Below, piece by piece: positions 17,731 to 24,788 of a DNA stretch of 42,863 nt. Within the stretch, counting starts at the first letter, position 1. Each line of letters starts with the position of its first letter. The position numbers and the translations under genes are program-made. The notes below the pieces were generated by a model. That model was not told where the DNA came from. It worked only from the letters and a program-made list of their open reading frames with translations, and searched no databases. Origin of the DNA: Oscillospiraceae bacterium (GTDB lineage: Bacteria; Bacillota; Clostridia; Oscillospirales; Ruminococcaceae). The stretch lies in the NCBI GenBank assembly GCA_017460835.1, contig JAFUAD010000027.1, positions 1-42,863 of the forward strand. The letters are read 5' to 3'.

Positions 17731-18855
17731 TCAGCCCGTCTCCGCAATGATCTCATTCAATACGGAAAGAAACTGCGCGATCTCCTCCTCTGCGGTCAGA
17801 TGCGATAGACTGATGCGCCAGGAGCTGAGCGCATTTTTCCGGTCATGCGTGATCGCCATAACCGCGCGGGAGGGCGTATTCGGCACGGAGCAGGCAGATT
17901 TCACGGATACCGCAATGCCCCGTGCATCCAGCAGGCGCCGCATTTCCTCGCCCTTGATGCCGCTGACCGAAATATTCAGGATATGCGGAACGGCGCTCTC
18001 CGGGCTGTTGATGCGGATGCGCGGGTTCTCTGCAAGCGCTGCCCGCAGGCTCCGATGCAGCGCCGCGGTGCGCTCCAGCCGCGAGTCAAATTCGTCCAGC
18101 GCCAGCTCCAGTGCCTTTGCGCAGGCAGCAGCAGCCGGTGCGTCCGGTGTACCGCTGCGGTAGATCGTTGTGCTGGCGCCGCCGTGAATCAGCGGCTCCA
18201 TGACTACGCCCTTTGCCTTATACAGCACGCCGCAGCCCTTCAGCCCGTAGAATTTGTGCGGTGCAAGGCTCGCGGTATGCACGCCGCTGAGATCAAGCGG
18301 AATTTTGCCCGCTGCCTGTGTTGCATCGAGATGCAGCCGGCAGTTTGGGTAATTTTTGAGTATCTCCGCGATTTCCTGCACCGGCTGCACCGTGCCGAGC
18401 TCACTGTCCACGGCACAGACCGCGCAAAGCACGGTATCCTGCCGCAGCAGCGATTGCAGATGCGCAAGGTCGATTCTGCCGTCCGGCTGGATGTTTACAA
18501 GGTCGATCTCCCAGCCCTGCTCCTGCAAAAAGGTCAGTGCGCCGCTGACGGAGCTGTGCTCCAGAAACGTGGAAATGATATGTCTGCCGCGGCGGCGGTT
18601 TGCAAATGCAATGCCCTTGACGGCAAGATTATTCGCTTCGCTCGCGCCGCTCGTGAAGATCAGCTCATCCGGCGAAATATGCAGCAGCTCCGCGATTTTC
18701 ATAAGAGCATCATCGACGGCGTTCTTCGCGCTTATGCCAAAGCTGTGCGCGGAATTCGGATTGGCAAAGCATGCCCGCGCCGTCTCCGTATATACGGAAA
18801 GCACCCGCTCGTCGGCGGGTGTGTCCGCTGTGTAATCAAGATAGATCCTGTCCAT
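17731..18855 (-). CDS. Cysteine desulfurase (NifS/IscS family)
   Basis: A 374-residue PLP enzyme releasing sulfur from cysteine as a persulfide. The start at 18855 gives MDRIYLDYTADTP, the family N-terminus, and overlaps the upstream TtcA-like gene by 20 bp. His100 (LEHSS), the HLDATQAAGKIPLD segment, the PLP lysine K201 (APHKFYG) and the catalytic Cys322 in KSACSVPNTP are all visible. The overlap with a tRNA thiolase suggests that this enzyme supplies sulfur for tRNA 2-thiocytidine. A general role in Fe-S assembly is possible, but no IscU-like scaffold is adjacent. Confidence 0.9.
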   Translation of the reverse strand: MDRIYLDYTADTPADERVLSVYTETARACFANPNSAHSFGISAKNAVDDALMKIAELLHISPDELIFTSGASEANNLAVKGIAFANRRRGRHIISTFLEHSSVSGALTFLQEQGWEIDLVNIQPDGRIDLAHLQSLLRQDTVLCAVCAVDSELGTVQPVQEIAEILKNYPNCRLHLDATQAAGKIPLDLSGVHTASLAPHKFYGLKGCGVLYKAKGVVMEPLIHGGASTTIYRSGTPDAPAAAACAKALELALDEFDSRLERTAALHRSLRAALAENPRIRINSPESAVPHILNISVSGIKGEEMRRLLDARGIAVSVKSACSVPNTPSRAVMAITHDRKNALSSWRISLSHLTAEEEIAQFLSVLNEIIAETG

Positions 18856-19741
18856 CGTGTGCCTCCGCCTGTGTGCCGCGCACACTCCTGCCCTCGTCAA
18901 AATCATCGAGGAAATGGTGATATTCGCCGCCGCGGTGATAGGAAATGACCGTTTGCAGATTCACATTTTCCACGCTCCGGAAGATGTTCATATCGACCGC
19001 CGGATTGACCGCGCGGAGCTGCTTGAGCAGCGCCTTGATCTCCTGCCGCTTGGAGCCCCCGCCGCCGTTGTCGCACATCGTGCAGTTTTCCGTGAAGCGG
19101 CAGGCGCACTGGATAAACTGCAAATCATTGTACTGCTTCCAGCGGATGATGTCCGCCTCGCGCACCAGATACATCGGGCGGATGAGCTGCATCCCGGCAT
19201 AGTTTTCGCTGTGCAGCTTCGGCATCATGGTCTGCACCTGCGAGCCGTAGAGCATCCCCATCAGAATCGTTTCGATCACATCGTCAAAATGGTGTCCGAG
19301 TGCGATCTTATTGCAGCCGAGCGCCTGCGCCGTCTTATAGAGATGCCCCCTGCGCATCCGCGCACAGAGATAGCACGGGTGCTGATCGACCTTCGCAACG
19401 GCATCGAAAATGTCGGTTTCAAAGACCTGGATCGGAATGTTCAGCAGTTCGGCATTTTCCTGTATTTTCTGATAATTGATCTCGTTGTAGCCGGGATTCA
19501 TGACCAGAAACACGACCTCAAACGGCACCTTGGAATACCGCTGCAGGCGCTTCATGCACATTGCCATGAGCATCGAATCCTTGCCGCCGGAGATGCAGAC
19601 CGCGATCTTGTCGCCCTCTTTGATCAGATCATATTCCCTGATGCCCTTGAGAAATTTCGTCCAGACCGTTTTGCGGAATTTGTTGACGATCGAGAGCTCG
19701 ATCTCATTCGGCATTTCGGTTCTTACTGGCTTTTCCGTCAT
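18836..19741 (-). CDS. ttcA: TtcA-like tRNA 2-thiocytidine synthetase
   Basis: A 301-residue PP-loop ATPase of the TtcA/TtuA family that thiolates tRNA. The start at 19741 is set by AGGGAGGAG five bases upstream; an in-frame ATG eight codons earlier would precede the ribosome site. The PP-loop is SGGKDS (51-56), the central Cys pair is CYLC (123/126), and another Cys group CAC...CTMC (212-223) may complete Fe-S or zinc sites. GHHFDDVIET is the conserved ATP-binding segment. It is followed by the overlapping cysteine desulfurase. Exact tRNA position (C32 in TtcA) is assigned by family only. Confidence 0.85.
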   Translation of the reverse strand: MTEKPVRTEMPNEIELSIVNKFRKTVWTKFLKGIREYDLIKEGDKIAVCISGGKDSMLMAMCMKRLQRYSKVPFEVVFLVMNPGYNEINYQKIQENAELLNIPIQVFETDIFDAVAKVDQHPCYLCARMRRGHLYKTAQALGCNKIALGHHFDDVIETILMGMLYGSQVQTMMPKLHSENYAGMQLIRPMYLVREADIIRWKQYNDLQFIQCACRFTENCTMCDNGGGGSKRQEIKALLKQLRAVNPAVDMNIFRSVENVNLQTVISYHRGGEYHHFLDDFDEGRSVRGTQAEAHDGQDLS

Positions 19742-19779
19742 ACGGCTCCTCCCTTTACAAAACATATCAAAGCAGTATG

Positions 19780-19808
19780 ATTATAGCATACAAATCGGGT
19801 TTTGTCAA
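19780..19808 (-). promoter_or_regulatory. Sigma-A promoter for the ttcA-like / desulfurase operon
   Basis: Read on the minus strand: TTGACA (19808-19803), a 17-bp spacer and TATAAT (19785-19780). The operon ATG is about 38 nt downstream of the -10 box. Confidence 0.88.
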
Positions 19809-19916
19809 CGCAGGATCCGTCAGAAAACCGGCAAATCCGGGTGCTTGCGGTTTCGGGAATGATGCAGATAGGGAGCTTCGCCCCACTATCAGTCCGTACC
19901 TATTTTGACAGACTGA

Positions 19917-19948
19917 GAGCCTCCTGCTTTGATACAGGAGGCTCTTTT
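19917..19948 (+). terminator. Hairpin with plus-strand U-tract, no plus-strand gene
   Basis: A 10-bp perfect stem pairs 19917-19926 with 19935-19944 and is followed by TTTT on the plus strand. It lies just past the end of the minus-strand sensor gene, where no T run follows on the minus strand. It could still serve that gene weakly, or end an unannotated plus-strand transcript. Confidence 0.5.
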
Positions 19949-19958
19949 GTGCGCCGGG

Positions 19959-22163
19959 TCATATCCCGGATGCTTCAAGCTGAACCGTAAACTGCTCCGA
20001 TAACTGGCAGTCCTTGTCCGTTTCGATGACAAGATGCCATTCCGCCATATCTTCCGTCCCAATCTCCGGAACCAGCCGCTTCACCGTTACGCTGTGCTGC
20101 GTGAGCGCGGTCACCTCATGCCGGACGCTTCCGCTGGTCTCCTCCAGCAGCACGAGCACAAGCTGATGCGTCTCAAACCAGTCGTCGGTATAATTTGTCA
20201 GGATATCCCGGAATCCGGGCGTATAGTCCGCCTCGCCGATGCTTCCGTAGCCCTCAAAATCATACAGCGATTCATTCCGGCTGATATAATCATCGAGCTC
20301 CTCGCGGCTCCGGATGATGCACACCTGCGGATACCGCACGCCGCTGTGATAGCCGTTTGTCCGGATATACTGCGCCGAGAACGGGTACGGTTCCGACGGG
20401 GTATCGCCGGTATGATTGAAATAGATATGCGGAATTTTCCAGCGCTCGTAGAAATACTGCCGGTGCTCGTCGTCATAGCGGAAATAGCTGATGCCGTCGG
20501 TGTCGTGAACCAGAATAAACTCTTTGCCCTGATCGTCGAGCCAGATCTCCATGCAGAGAATGCCGGAGGTCCATTCCACATCCCAGCCGCCCTCCTCGAG
20601 CAGCGCGTACATCGCCTCTGTGCAGCCGTATGCGTCACAGATCTCCTTTGCCCGCTCCTTTGTGAGACGCGGCGCATCTCCTCTGTCTTCGTTGAAATGA
20701 AAGAAAACAGAAGGGTCGAGCTCCGATTCCCATGCATTCTTATAAGGGAGCATCCGGTAGCACTGAATCTCATCGGTGCGCTCGGCGGTGTGCTCCGGCG
20801 GAATATACAGTATGTCGTCCTCCTCGGTGACATATCCGTAGGAATTGTCGCCCATGACATCCTCCGGCGGCGCGGCATGCTTCAGGTATTTTGTCTGCAT
20901 GCCGCCGTCAATCTGCACATATTCCGCGTTGTTTACAGCCGGCTGCGGAAGATTGAAAATCAGCAGATTGTCCGCCTGCGTAAAAATGAGCACGGTTCCG
21001 ATTGCGTCCTGCTCAGTCTGCGCATTCCAGAGCTGATCGCTCTGCACGGAAAACAGCTCCTGTTCCGTTTCCGGCTCATCATAGCGGATGCTGCAAACGC
21101 GCCACTGTCCGTCGCCGTTATGCACGGAATAGATGACAGAATCGCCGAGATAATACGGCCCGTCATAGCCTTTCTTGCCAACCGGCATAATGTTTTTGTC
21201 CTCTGATGTCAGATCAATGCAATAGCAGCCGAGCCCGGCACTGCTCGATAACTGATAGTCCATATCATCGGAGCTCACATAGTTAGAGGTAAAATAGAGC
21301 TTGTCGCCGGAAAGGCGCAGATCGCTCATATTCCGCATAACCGGATAGATTTCTTCGCAGAAATCGCGGTCGGTGAAGCTGTGCCGGCAGACGTAGCCTT
21401 TTTCATAATCGACCTCGTAATAGCCCGTGCCGTCTCCAGTTGCAGATGGGTTCCATAGGGACGCACGCTCTGCGGAGAGAATCTCCTGCGATGCGGCATT
21501 GTAGATGACCTCATAGAGCTCGACGGCATCCTCCTGCGGGAACTGATAGCGGATCGCGTACCAGTCGCCGGTGAGATGCTGCACGCCCGTGAACATCAGC
21601 AGATCCTCCGTGAGATTATAGCCGGGGCAGTCCGTTGTCAGTGTGAAAAATGCGGTCAGAACGCCCTTGCTGTCGATGAGCCAGAGCTTGCGCCATTCCG
21701 CCTCGTACATGCGCTCGCCGTCTGACAGAATGTGATGATCTGTGCTGATCGCCTCCATGATGATGCTGTCGCCGTCCGCGGTGTCGTCCGGGCGCCAGCG
21801 GTTCATCATCAGCAGCTCGTCGGATGCCGCAACCGGCATCATGTAGCAGTATTCCGCATCCCGCAGAAGAATCTGATCGCCCGTGCTGAGATACGGCCTG
21901 AGCTCGCCGTGCCCGCCGAGGAAATTCTGTTCGCTCTCGCTGAGTGCCGGCGGTGCAGAGCGTGTTTCGGGTTTGTTTTTGCGTGCGCTGAAGAATAAAA
22001 ATCCTGAAACCACGGCAATTGACGCCGCGATGCCGCAGATGCCGAGGGTCATGCGGCGGATCTCGCGCGAATGCTTCCGCTCGCTGCCGTCCCATGTCAC
22101 GGCCTCCTCAATATAGTCCCGGCGGATTCCGCTCATGATCTCCGTGTATTTGGTCTCATTCAC
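19959..22163 (-). CDS. Large single-pass membrane protein, putative anti-sigma / sensor
   Basis: A 734-residue protein not recognised as a named family. Residues 1-37 are a charged cytoplasmic tail, about 38-60 are one membrane segment (ICGIAASIAVVSGFLFFSA) and the remaining 670 residues should be outside the cell. The ectodomain has repeated short beta units (LRLSGDKLYFTSNY, YYLGDSVIYSVHNG, IGTVLIFTQADNLLIF) suggesting a propeller, then a C-terminal part (about 620-730) with HQLVLVLLEETSGSVRHEVTAL, weakly reminiscent of PrcB C-terminal domains. Its ATG overlaps the stop of the ECF sigma gene, the classical arrangement for a cognate anti-sigma factor, and the tail-plus-membrane layout agrees. 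No zinc-binding anti-sigma motif is seen. Confidence 0.65.
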   Translation of the reverse strand: MNETKYTEIMSGIRRDYIEEAVTWDGSERKHSREIRRMTLGICGIAASIAVVSGFLFFSARKNKPETRSAPPALSESEQNFLGGHGELRPYLSTGDQILLRDAEYCYMMPVAASDELLMMNRWRPDDTADGDSIIMEAISTDHHILSDGERMYEAEWRKLWLIDSKGVLTAFFTLTTDCPGYNLTEDLLMFTGVQHLTGDWYAIRYQFPQEDAVELYEVIYNAASQEILSAERASLWNPSATGDGTGYYEVDYEKGYVCRHSFTDRDFCEEIYPVMRNMSDLRLSGDKLYFTSNYVSSDDMDYQLSSSAGLGCYCIDLTSEDKNIMPVGKKGYDGPYYLGDSVIYSVHNGDGQWRVCSIRYDEPETEQELFSVQSDQLWNAQTEQDAIGTVLIFTQADNLLIFNLPQPAVNNAEYVQIDGGMQTKYLKHAAPPEDVMGDNSYGYVTEEDDILYIPPEHTAERTDEIQCYRMLPYKNAWESELDPSVFFHFNEDRGDAPRLTKERAKEICDAYGCTEAMYALLEEGGWDVEWTSGILCMEIWLDDQGKEFILVHDTDGISYFRYDDEHRQYFYERWKIPHIYFNHTGDTPSEPYPFSAQYIRTNGYHSGVRYPQVCIIRSREELDDYISRNESLYDFEGYGSIGEADYTPGFRDILTNYTDDWFETHQLVLVLLEETSGSVRHEVTALTQHSVTVKRLVPEIGTEDMAEWHLVIETDKDCQLSEQFTVQLEASGI

Positions 22164-22726
22164 AGTAATTCCTCCTTTTCAAGCTGTTTCCTCAGCGCAT
22201 TTCGGGTACGCAGGAGCGTCATTTTCGTCTTGCTCTGGCTGATGCCGCATTTCTCCGCGATCTCCTTAATGCTGAGATTGCCCCAGTATCGCAGGACGAA
22301 GATGACGCGGGTCTCCTTCGGCAGAGTGCCGAGAAAGCGGTTCAGCGCATCGCTGAGCGCAATGGTGTCGATCGACTGCTCCGGCGTATCCGGATGCGCG
22401 AGGGTGTTTTCGATCTCGGAGAGCGCGGTGCAGATGACGCCGCTGCCGCGCTTTTCGGCGTGCTGCGCGGCGCGCCGGTTGCAGGCGAGGTTCCGCACAA
22501 TGACGGAGAGGAAGGCGGCAAACCGGTTCGGCCGGTTTGGCGGGATGGATTCCCACAGCTTCATAAGGGAGTCGTTGAGGCATTCCTCCGCGTCCTCGCG
22601 GCTGCCGAGGATACCGTATGCGATGCTGCTGCACAGCTTGCCGTATTTTTGCTGGGTCGCGGCGAGCGCCTGCTGATCGCGGCAGAAATACAGCTCGATG
22701 ATCTCCTCGTCAGTGAGATTCTGCAT
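22160..22726 (-). CDS. ECF-type RNA polymerase sigma factor
   Basis: A 188-residue sigma-70 family protein with region 2 (YGKLCSSIAYGILGSREDAEECLNDSLMKLW) and region 4 helix-turn-helix (LPKETRVIFVLRYWGNLSIKEIAEKCGIS). The start at 22726 (MQNLTDEE) follows AAGGAG; the frame is open upstream but runs into a MITE-like element. Its stop overlaps the start of the membrane protein gene by 4 bp. The pair is probably a sigma/anti-sigma switch responding to an extracellular signal. Target genes are unknown. Confidence 0.9.
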   Translation of the reverse strand: MQNLTDEEIIELYFCRDQQALAATQQKYGKLCSSIAYGILGSREDAEECLNDSLMKLWESIPPNRPNRFAAFLSVIVRNLACNRRAAQHAEKRGSGVICTALSEIENTLAHPDTPEQSIDTIALSDALNRFLGTLPKETRVIFVLRYWGNLSIKEIAEKCGISQSKTKMTLLRTRNALRKQLEKEELL

Positions 22727-22754
22727 GGCACACACTCCTTTCTGTCTGATTTGA

Positions 22755-22992
22755 GGCAACACCGCGCAAAGCCCGCCTGACGGCTTGGCGGCACATCTGC
22801 TTGCAGATTTTCCGCCATCTTGCACGAAAACTCCATGCCGGGCGCATGTTTCGCAAAGCGAAACTGCGCAGTTTGCAAGCAAACGTGCGACAGCCCAGCG
22901 GCGTCGTTTTCATACAATCTGACGAAAAATCTGACTGGTCAAACGAGTTTGACCGAAAGCATCCTGCACCACCAGCTCTGTGCGGTGTTACC
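22755..22992. mobile_element. MITE-like element with imperfect terminal inverted repeats
   Basis: A 238-bp noncoding unit with 14-bp imperfect terminal inverted repeats, GGCAACACCGCGCA (22755-22768) and TGTGCGGTGTTACC (22979-22992), matching at 12 of 14 positions, flanked on both sides by TTGA (22751-22754 and 22993-22996), a possible target duplication. The inside is full of palindromes: ATCTGC/GCAGAT, GTTTCGC/GCGAAAC, AAACTGCGCAGTTT and GGTCAAAC/GTTTGACC. It contains the 31-bp repeat shared with 75-105. It encodes no protein and sits in the 5' leader of the ECF sigma gene. Confidence 0.6.
22845..22875 (-). repeat. 31-bp hairpin-forming dispersed repeat, copy 2
   Basis: Exact reverse complement of 75-105, lying within the MITE-like element. 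Confidence 0.75.
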
Positions 22993-23061
22993 TTGAATGA
23001 TCACTCTATCTATTACGACAGCATTGCGCCGCATTGCGTCACACTTTTTGCGATGAAAAAT

Positions 23062-23098
23062 AAAAAAACAGGCGGATCCCTTTCGGAATTCGCCTGTT
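23062..23098 (-). terminator. Terminator of the 6S-like RNA
   Basis: The stem CAGGCG.../...CGCCTG has an internal mismatch and is followed on the minus strand by seven T residues. Confidence 0.8.
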
Positions 23099-23245
23099 GT
23101 TCGCATGTCTCCGCCTTGCCGTCGCCTGAAGAATAAAACCCGCTTGAAGCAGGTGGGTATCTGCCTGCGCCGCGCATGCTCCCTGCTACCGCCGAAGGCG
23201 GGAGGTCTGCAATTCTGACACAGAGCCGGATTCCCTGGTTACATA
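23062..23245 (-). ncRNA. ssrS: Small RNA of about 185 nt, 6S RNA candidate
   Basis: An independent minus-strand unit: consensus-like promoter at 23280-23252, start near 23245, and an intrinsic terminator at 23098-23062 with a strong U run. No reading frame of note. Length matches 6S RNA (about 180-200 nt). Internally it has a CTCCC/GGGAG hairpin with CCGCC/GGCGG inside and a CACCTGC/GCGGGT-type helix; short 5' (TATGT) and 3' (ACATG) segments can pair as a closing stem. The overall look agrees with clostridial 6S RNAs as I remember them, but this is recognition by resemblance. SRP RNA, tmRNA and RNase P RNA were considered and do not fit. Confidence 0.55.
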
Positions 23246-23251
23246 TGTTGG

Positions 23252-23280
23252 ATTATATCAAATCAGGCTTGCTCGCACAA
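23252..23280 (-). promoter_or_regulatory. Promoter of the 6S-like RNA
   Basis: Minus strand: TTGTGC (23280-23275), 17-bp spacer, TATAAT (23257-23252). Confidence 0.75.
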
Positions 23281-23379
23281 GGCAGAATCTGCTTTGCTGC
23301 TATTAGTATATCATGAATGCACCGAAAAATCAACCGGTAAATTCAACTAATATTTCCGCTCAATTTTGGATACTTTTAC

Positions 23380-23730
23380 TTATTCTGCCGATTCTTCCTC
23401 GTCTTCATCCTCGTCCTCGAAGTCCTCGTCCAGACGGTCAATGAAGATCTGCGCGATGCGCTCGTATTCCTCGTCGCTCTCGATCGGCTCCAGAATATCG
23501 CCGCCGTCCTCGTCCTCGGCAACGGACAGCACGACCAGCTCGCACTCGCCCTCGAGCAGCTCCTCCGGATTTTCCACATGCGGAATCAGTGCAAAATACA
23601 CCTTGCCCTCTTCCTCGTAAATATCAATCAGCTCAAACAGCTTTTCATTGCCGTCCTCATCGACCAGCGTGTAGAGCTCCGGCGAATCCATCAGTTCATC
23701 CAGTTCATTTGGCGTGTTTTGATCAAGCAT
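23380..23730 (-). CDS. DUF1292 family acidic protein
   Basis: A 116-residue very acidic protein with the DUF1292 (YrzB-like) core: YTLVDEDGNEKLFELIDIYEEEGKVYFALIP followed by a short beta segment (CELVVLSVAED) and an Asp/Glu tail (DEDFEDEDEDEEES). The start at 23730 (MLDQNTPNE) follows GGGAG. The function of the family is unknown; in many Firmicutes it lies in the yrrK/ruvX neighbourhood, but not here. Its own consensus promoter is at 23821-23793, back to back with the promoter of the large noncoding RNA. Confidence 0.85.
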   Translation of the reverse strand: MLDQNTPNELDELMDSPELYTLVDEDGNEKLFELIDIYEEEGKVYFALIPHVENPEELLEGECELVVLSVAEDEDGGDILEPIESDEEYERIAQIFIDRLDEDFEDEDEDEEESAE

Positions 23731-23792
23731 ACTATACTCCCGTTCTGCCGGACGCATCCGGACGCAAATTTGCGGGTTCCCCGCATGCTATT

Positions 23793-23821
23793 ATTTTACC
23801 AGTTTTTTCCGTAAATGTCAA
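23793..23821 (-). promoter_or_regulatory. Sigma-A promoter for the DUF1292 gene
   Basis: Minus strand: TTGACA (23821-23816), 17-bp spacer, TAAAAT (23798-23793). Confidence 0.85.
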
Positions 23822-23876
23822 GTCCTATCTTTCTCAAAGAAATTCTAAAATTTCCAAAAAAAGTTGCCGAAAACTA

Positions 23877-23905
23877 TTGACAAAACATAAAGAATGTGCT
23901 ATAAT
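23877..23905 (+). promoter_or_regulatory. Sigma-A promoter for the large noncoding RNA
   Basis: TTGACA at 23877-23882, 17-bp spacer, TATAAT at 23900-23905: a perfect consensus promoter, expected to be strong. Confidence 0.9.
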
Positions 23906-23911
23906 AAGACC

Positions 23912-24677
23912 ATAGAGAACAGATCGGTCAATTCCGAGGCGGCGGCTCTGAAGGCAAAGAAATCTTCCGCTGCTTCTGTTACAGCTTTTTCCCTGTTCTT
24001 TATGAATCCATGCGGCATTTCCGGGCTGTGAAAAAGCCCCCCGGAACACTGTGCAGCGGCACAGCGGGATCTGCCGCAGAATCTGATTCCGAAAGGTGCG
24101 TGAGTCCAATGGAAATGACGGAAACTGTCCCGGTCATTGACGTCGGCTCGTGCAGCAGCAATGCAGCGTTTTCTGTGTAACATTTCTGCACTCTTCGCCG
24201 TCGGTTGTGTGTGAGTCAAGCACAAGGAGAACCGACCATGCGGGTGCGCTTCCGATCCGGAAACCGGCACAGAAAACCGTTGCTCGACGGAGCAGCGAGA
24301 CTGCTTGCCGGCGCACAGCCGCAATTCAGCAGAACGGAATATGAAACTGCAATCGGTGCAGTTGACGGCGGGGATCGCCTGACTGCGGGAGTGACCGCAC
24401 AGCGATCGGCTGACCGCCGGAAAAACGGTATCAGCGTCAATGCCAGAAGGGGAATGTGATCCATCCTCTGTGCGGCTGTGTCTGAATGCACGATCAGATA
24501 CAGATTCGCTGGAGACTGAAAGAGGCGTATGTCCGAACATACGGTGCGGTCTCCTCACAAATACGGCTACCTCCTTTGAGGGTCTTGCCTGTATTGACAT
24601 ATCTTTCCCATCTATACCGTTACAATTGAATAAAAAATAAGGGGAGGCTTTGAACAGAAAGCCTCCTTTATTTTTTT
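23912..24677 (+). ncRNA. Large structured noncoding RNA, about 766 nt, class not identified
   Basis: A transcription unit with a perfect promoter and a long terminator but no credible gene. Many perfect helices can be drawn. Two nested long-range helices close the molecule: 23927-23932 with 24593-24598 and 23952-23957 with 24585-24590. Local domains: a 7-bp helix 24011-24017/24072-24078 enclosing hairpins 24019-24046 and 24049-24064; 24114-24119/24133-24138; 24200-24206/24230-24236; 24281-24285/24290-24294; a three-tier arm 24366-24371/24414-24419, 24373-24378/24402-24407, 24384-24388/24395-24399; and an arm 24511-24516/24549-24554 with 24526-24532/24537-24543. Size and ornament recall large bacterial RNAs such as ROOL, GOLLD or OLE, but I cannot assign a class. 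No RNase P or tmRNA signatures were found. Confidence 0.75.
24635..24677 (+). terminator. Terminator of the large noncoding RNA
   Basis: A stem of about 16 bp pairs AAATAAG...GGCTTT (24635-24651) with AAAGCC...TTATTT (24658-24673), 6-nt loop, followed by a T run. Confidence 0.92.
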
Positions 24678-24707
24678 GCGCTGCGCCGATGAAATGTGAA
24701 AAACCGC

Positions 24708-24736
24708 TTGCTTTTTTGCCTGAAATATGGTACAAT
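24708..24736 (+). promoter_or_regulatory. Promoter for the SseB-family gene
   Basis: TTGCTT at 24708-24713, 17-bp spacer, TACAAT at 24731-24736. Confidence 0.7.
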
Positions 24737-24788
24737 GAACATAACCGCCGGATTACGGCGAAATACCGAAAAAACAGGAGGACTTGCA

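Noticed and set aside
22727-22882. N-terminal extension of the ECF sigma factor
   Set aside because: The extra codons lie in the MITE-like element and precede the AAGGAG site; family homology begins at 22726.
24205-24459. 84-codon frame inside the large noncoding RNA
   Set aside because: No ribosome site, biased Arg-rich composition, and it overlaps strong RNA helices such as 24366-24419.
23912-24677. RNase P RNA or tmRNA as the identity of the large RNA
   Set aside because: The conserved RNase P core segment GAGGAAAGTCC and a tmRNA tag frame with acceptor end are absent, and the unit is about twice their size.
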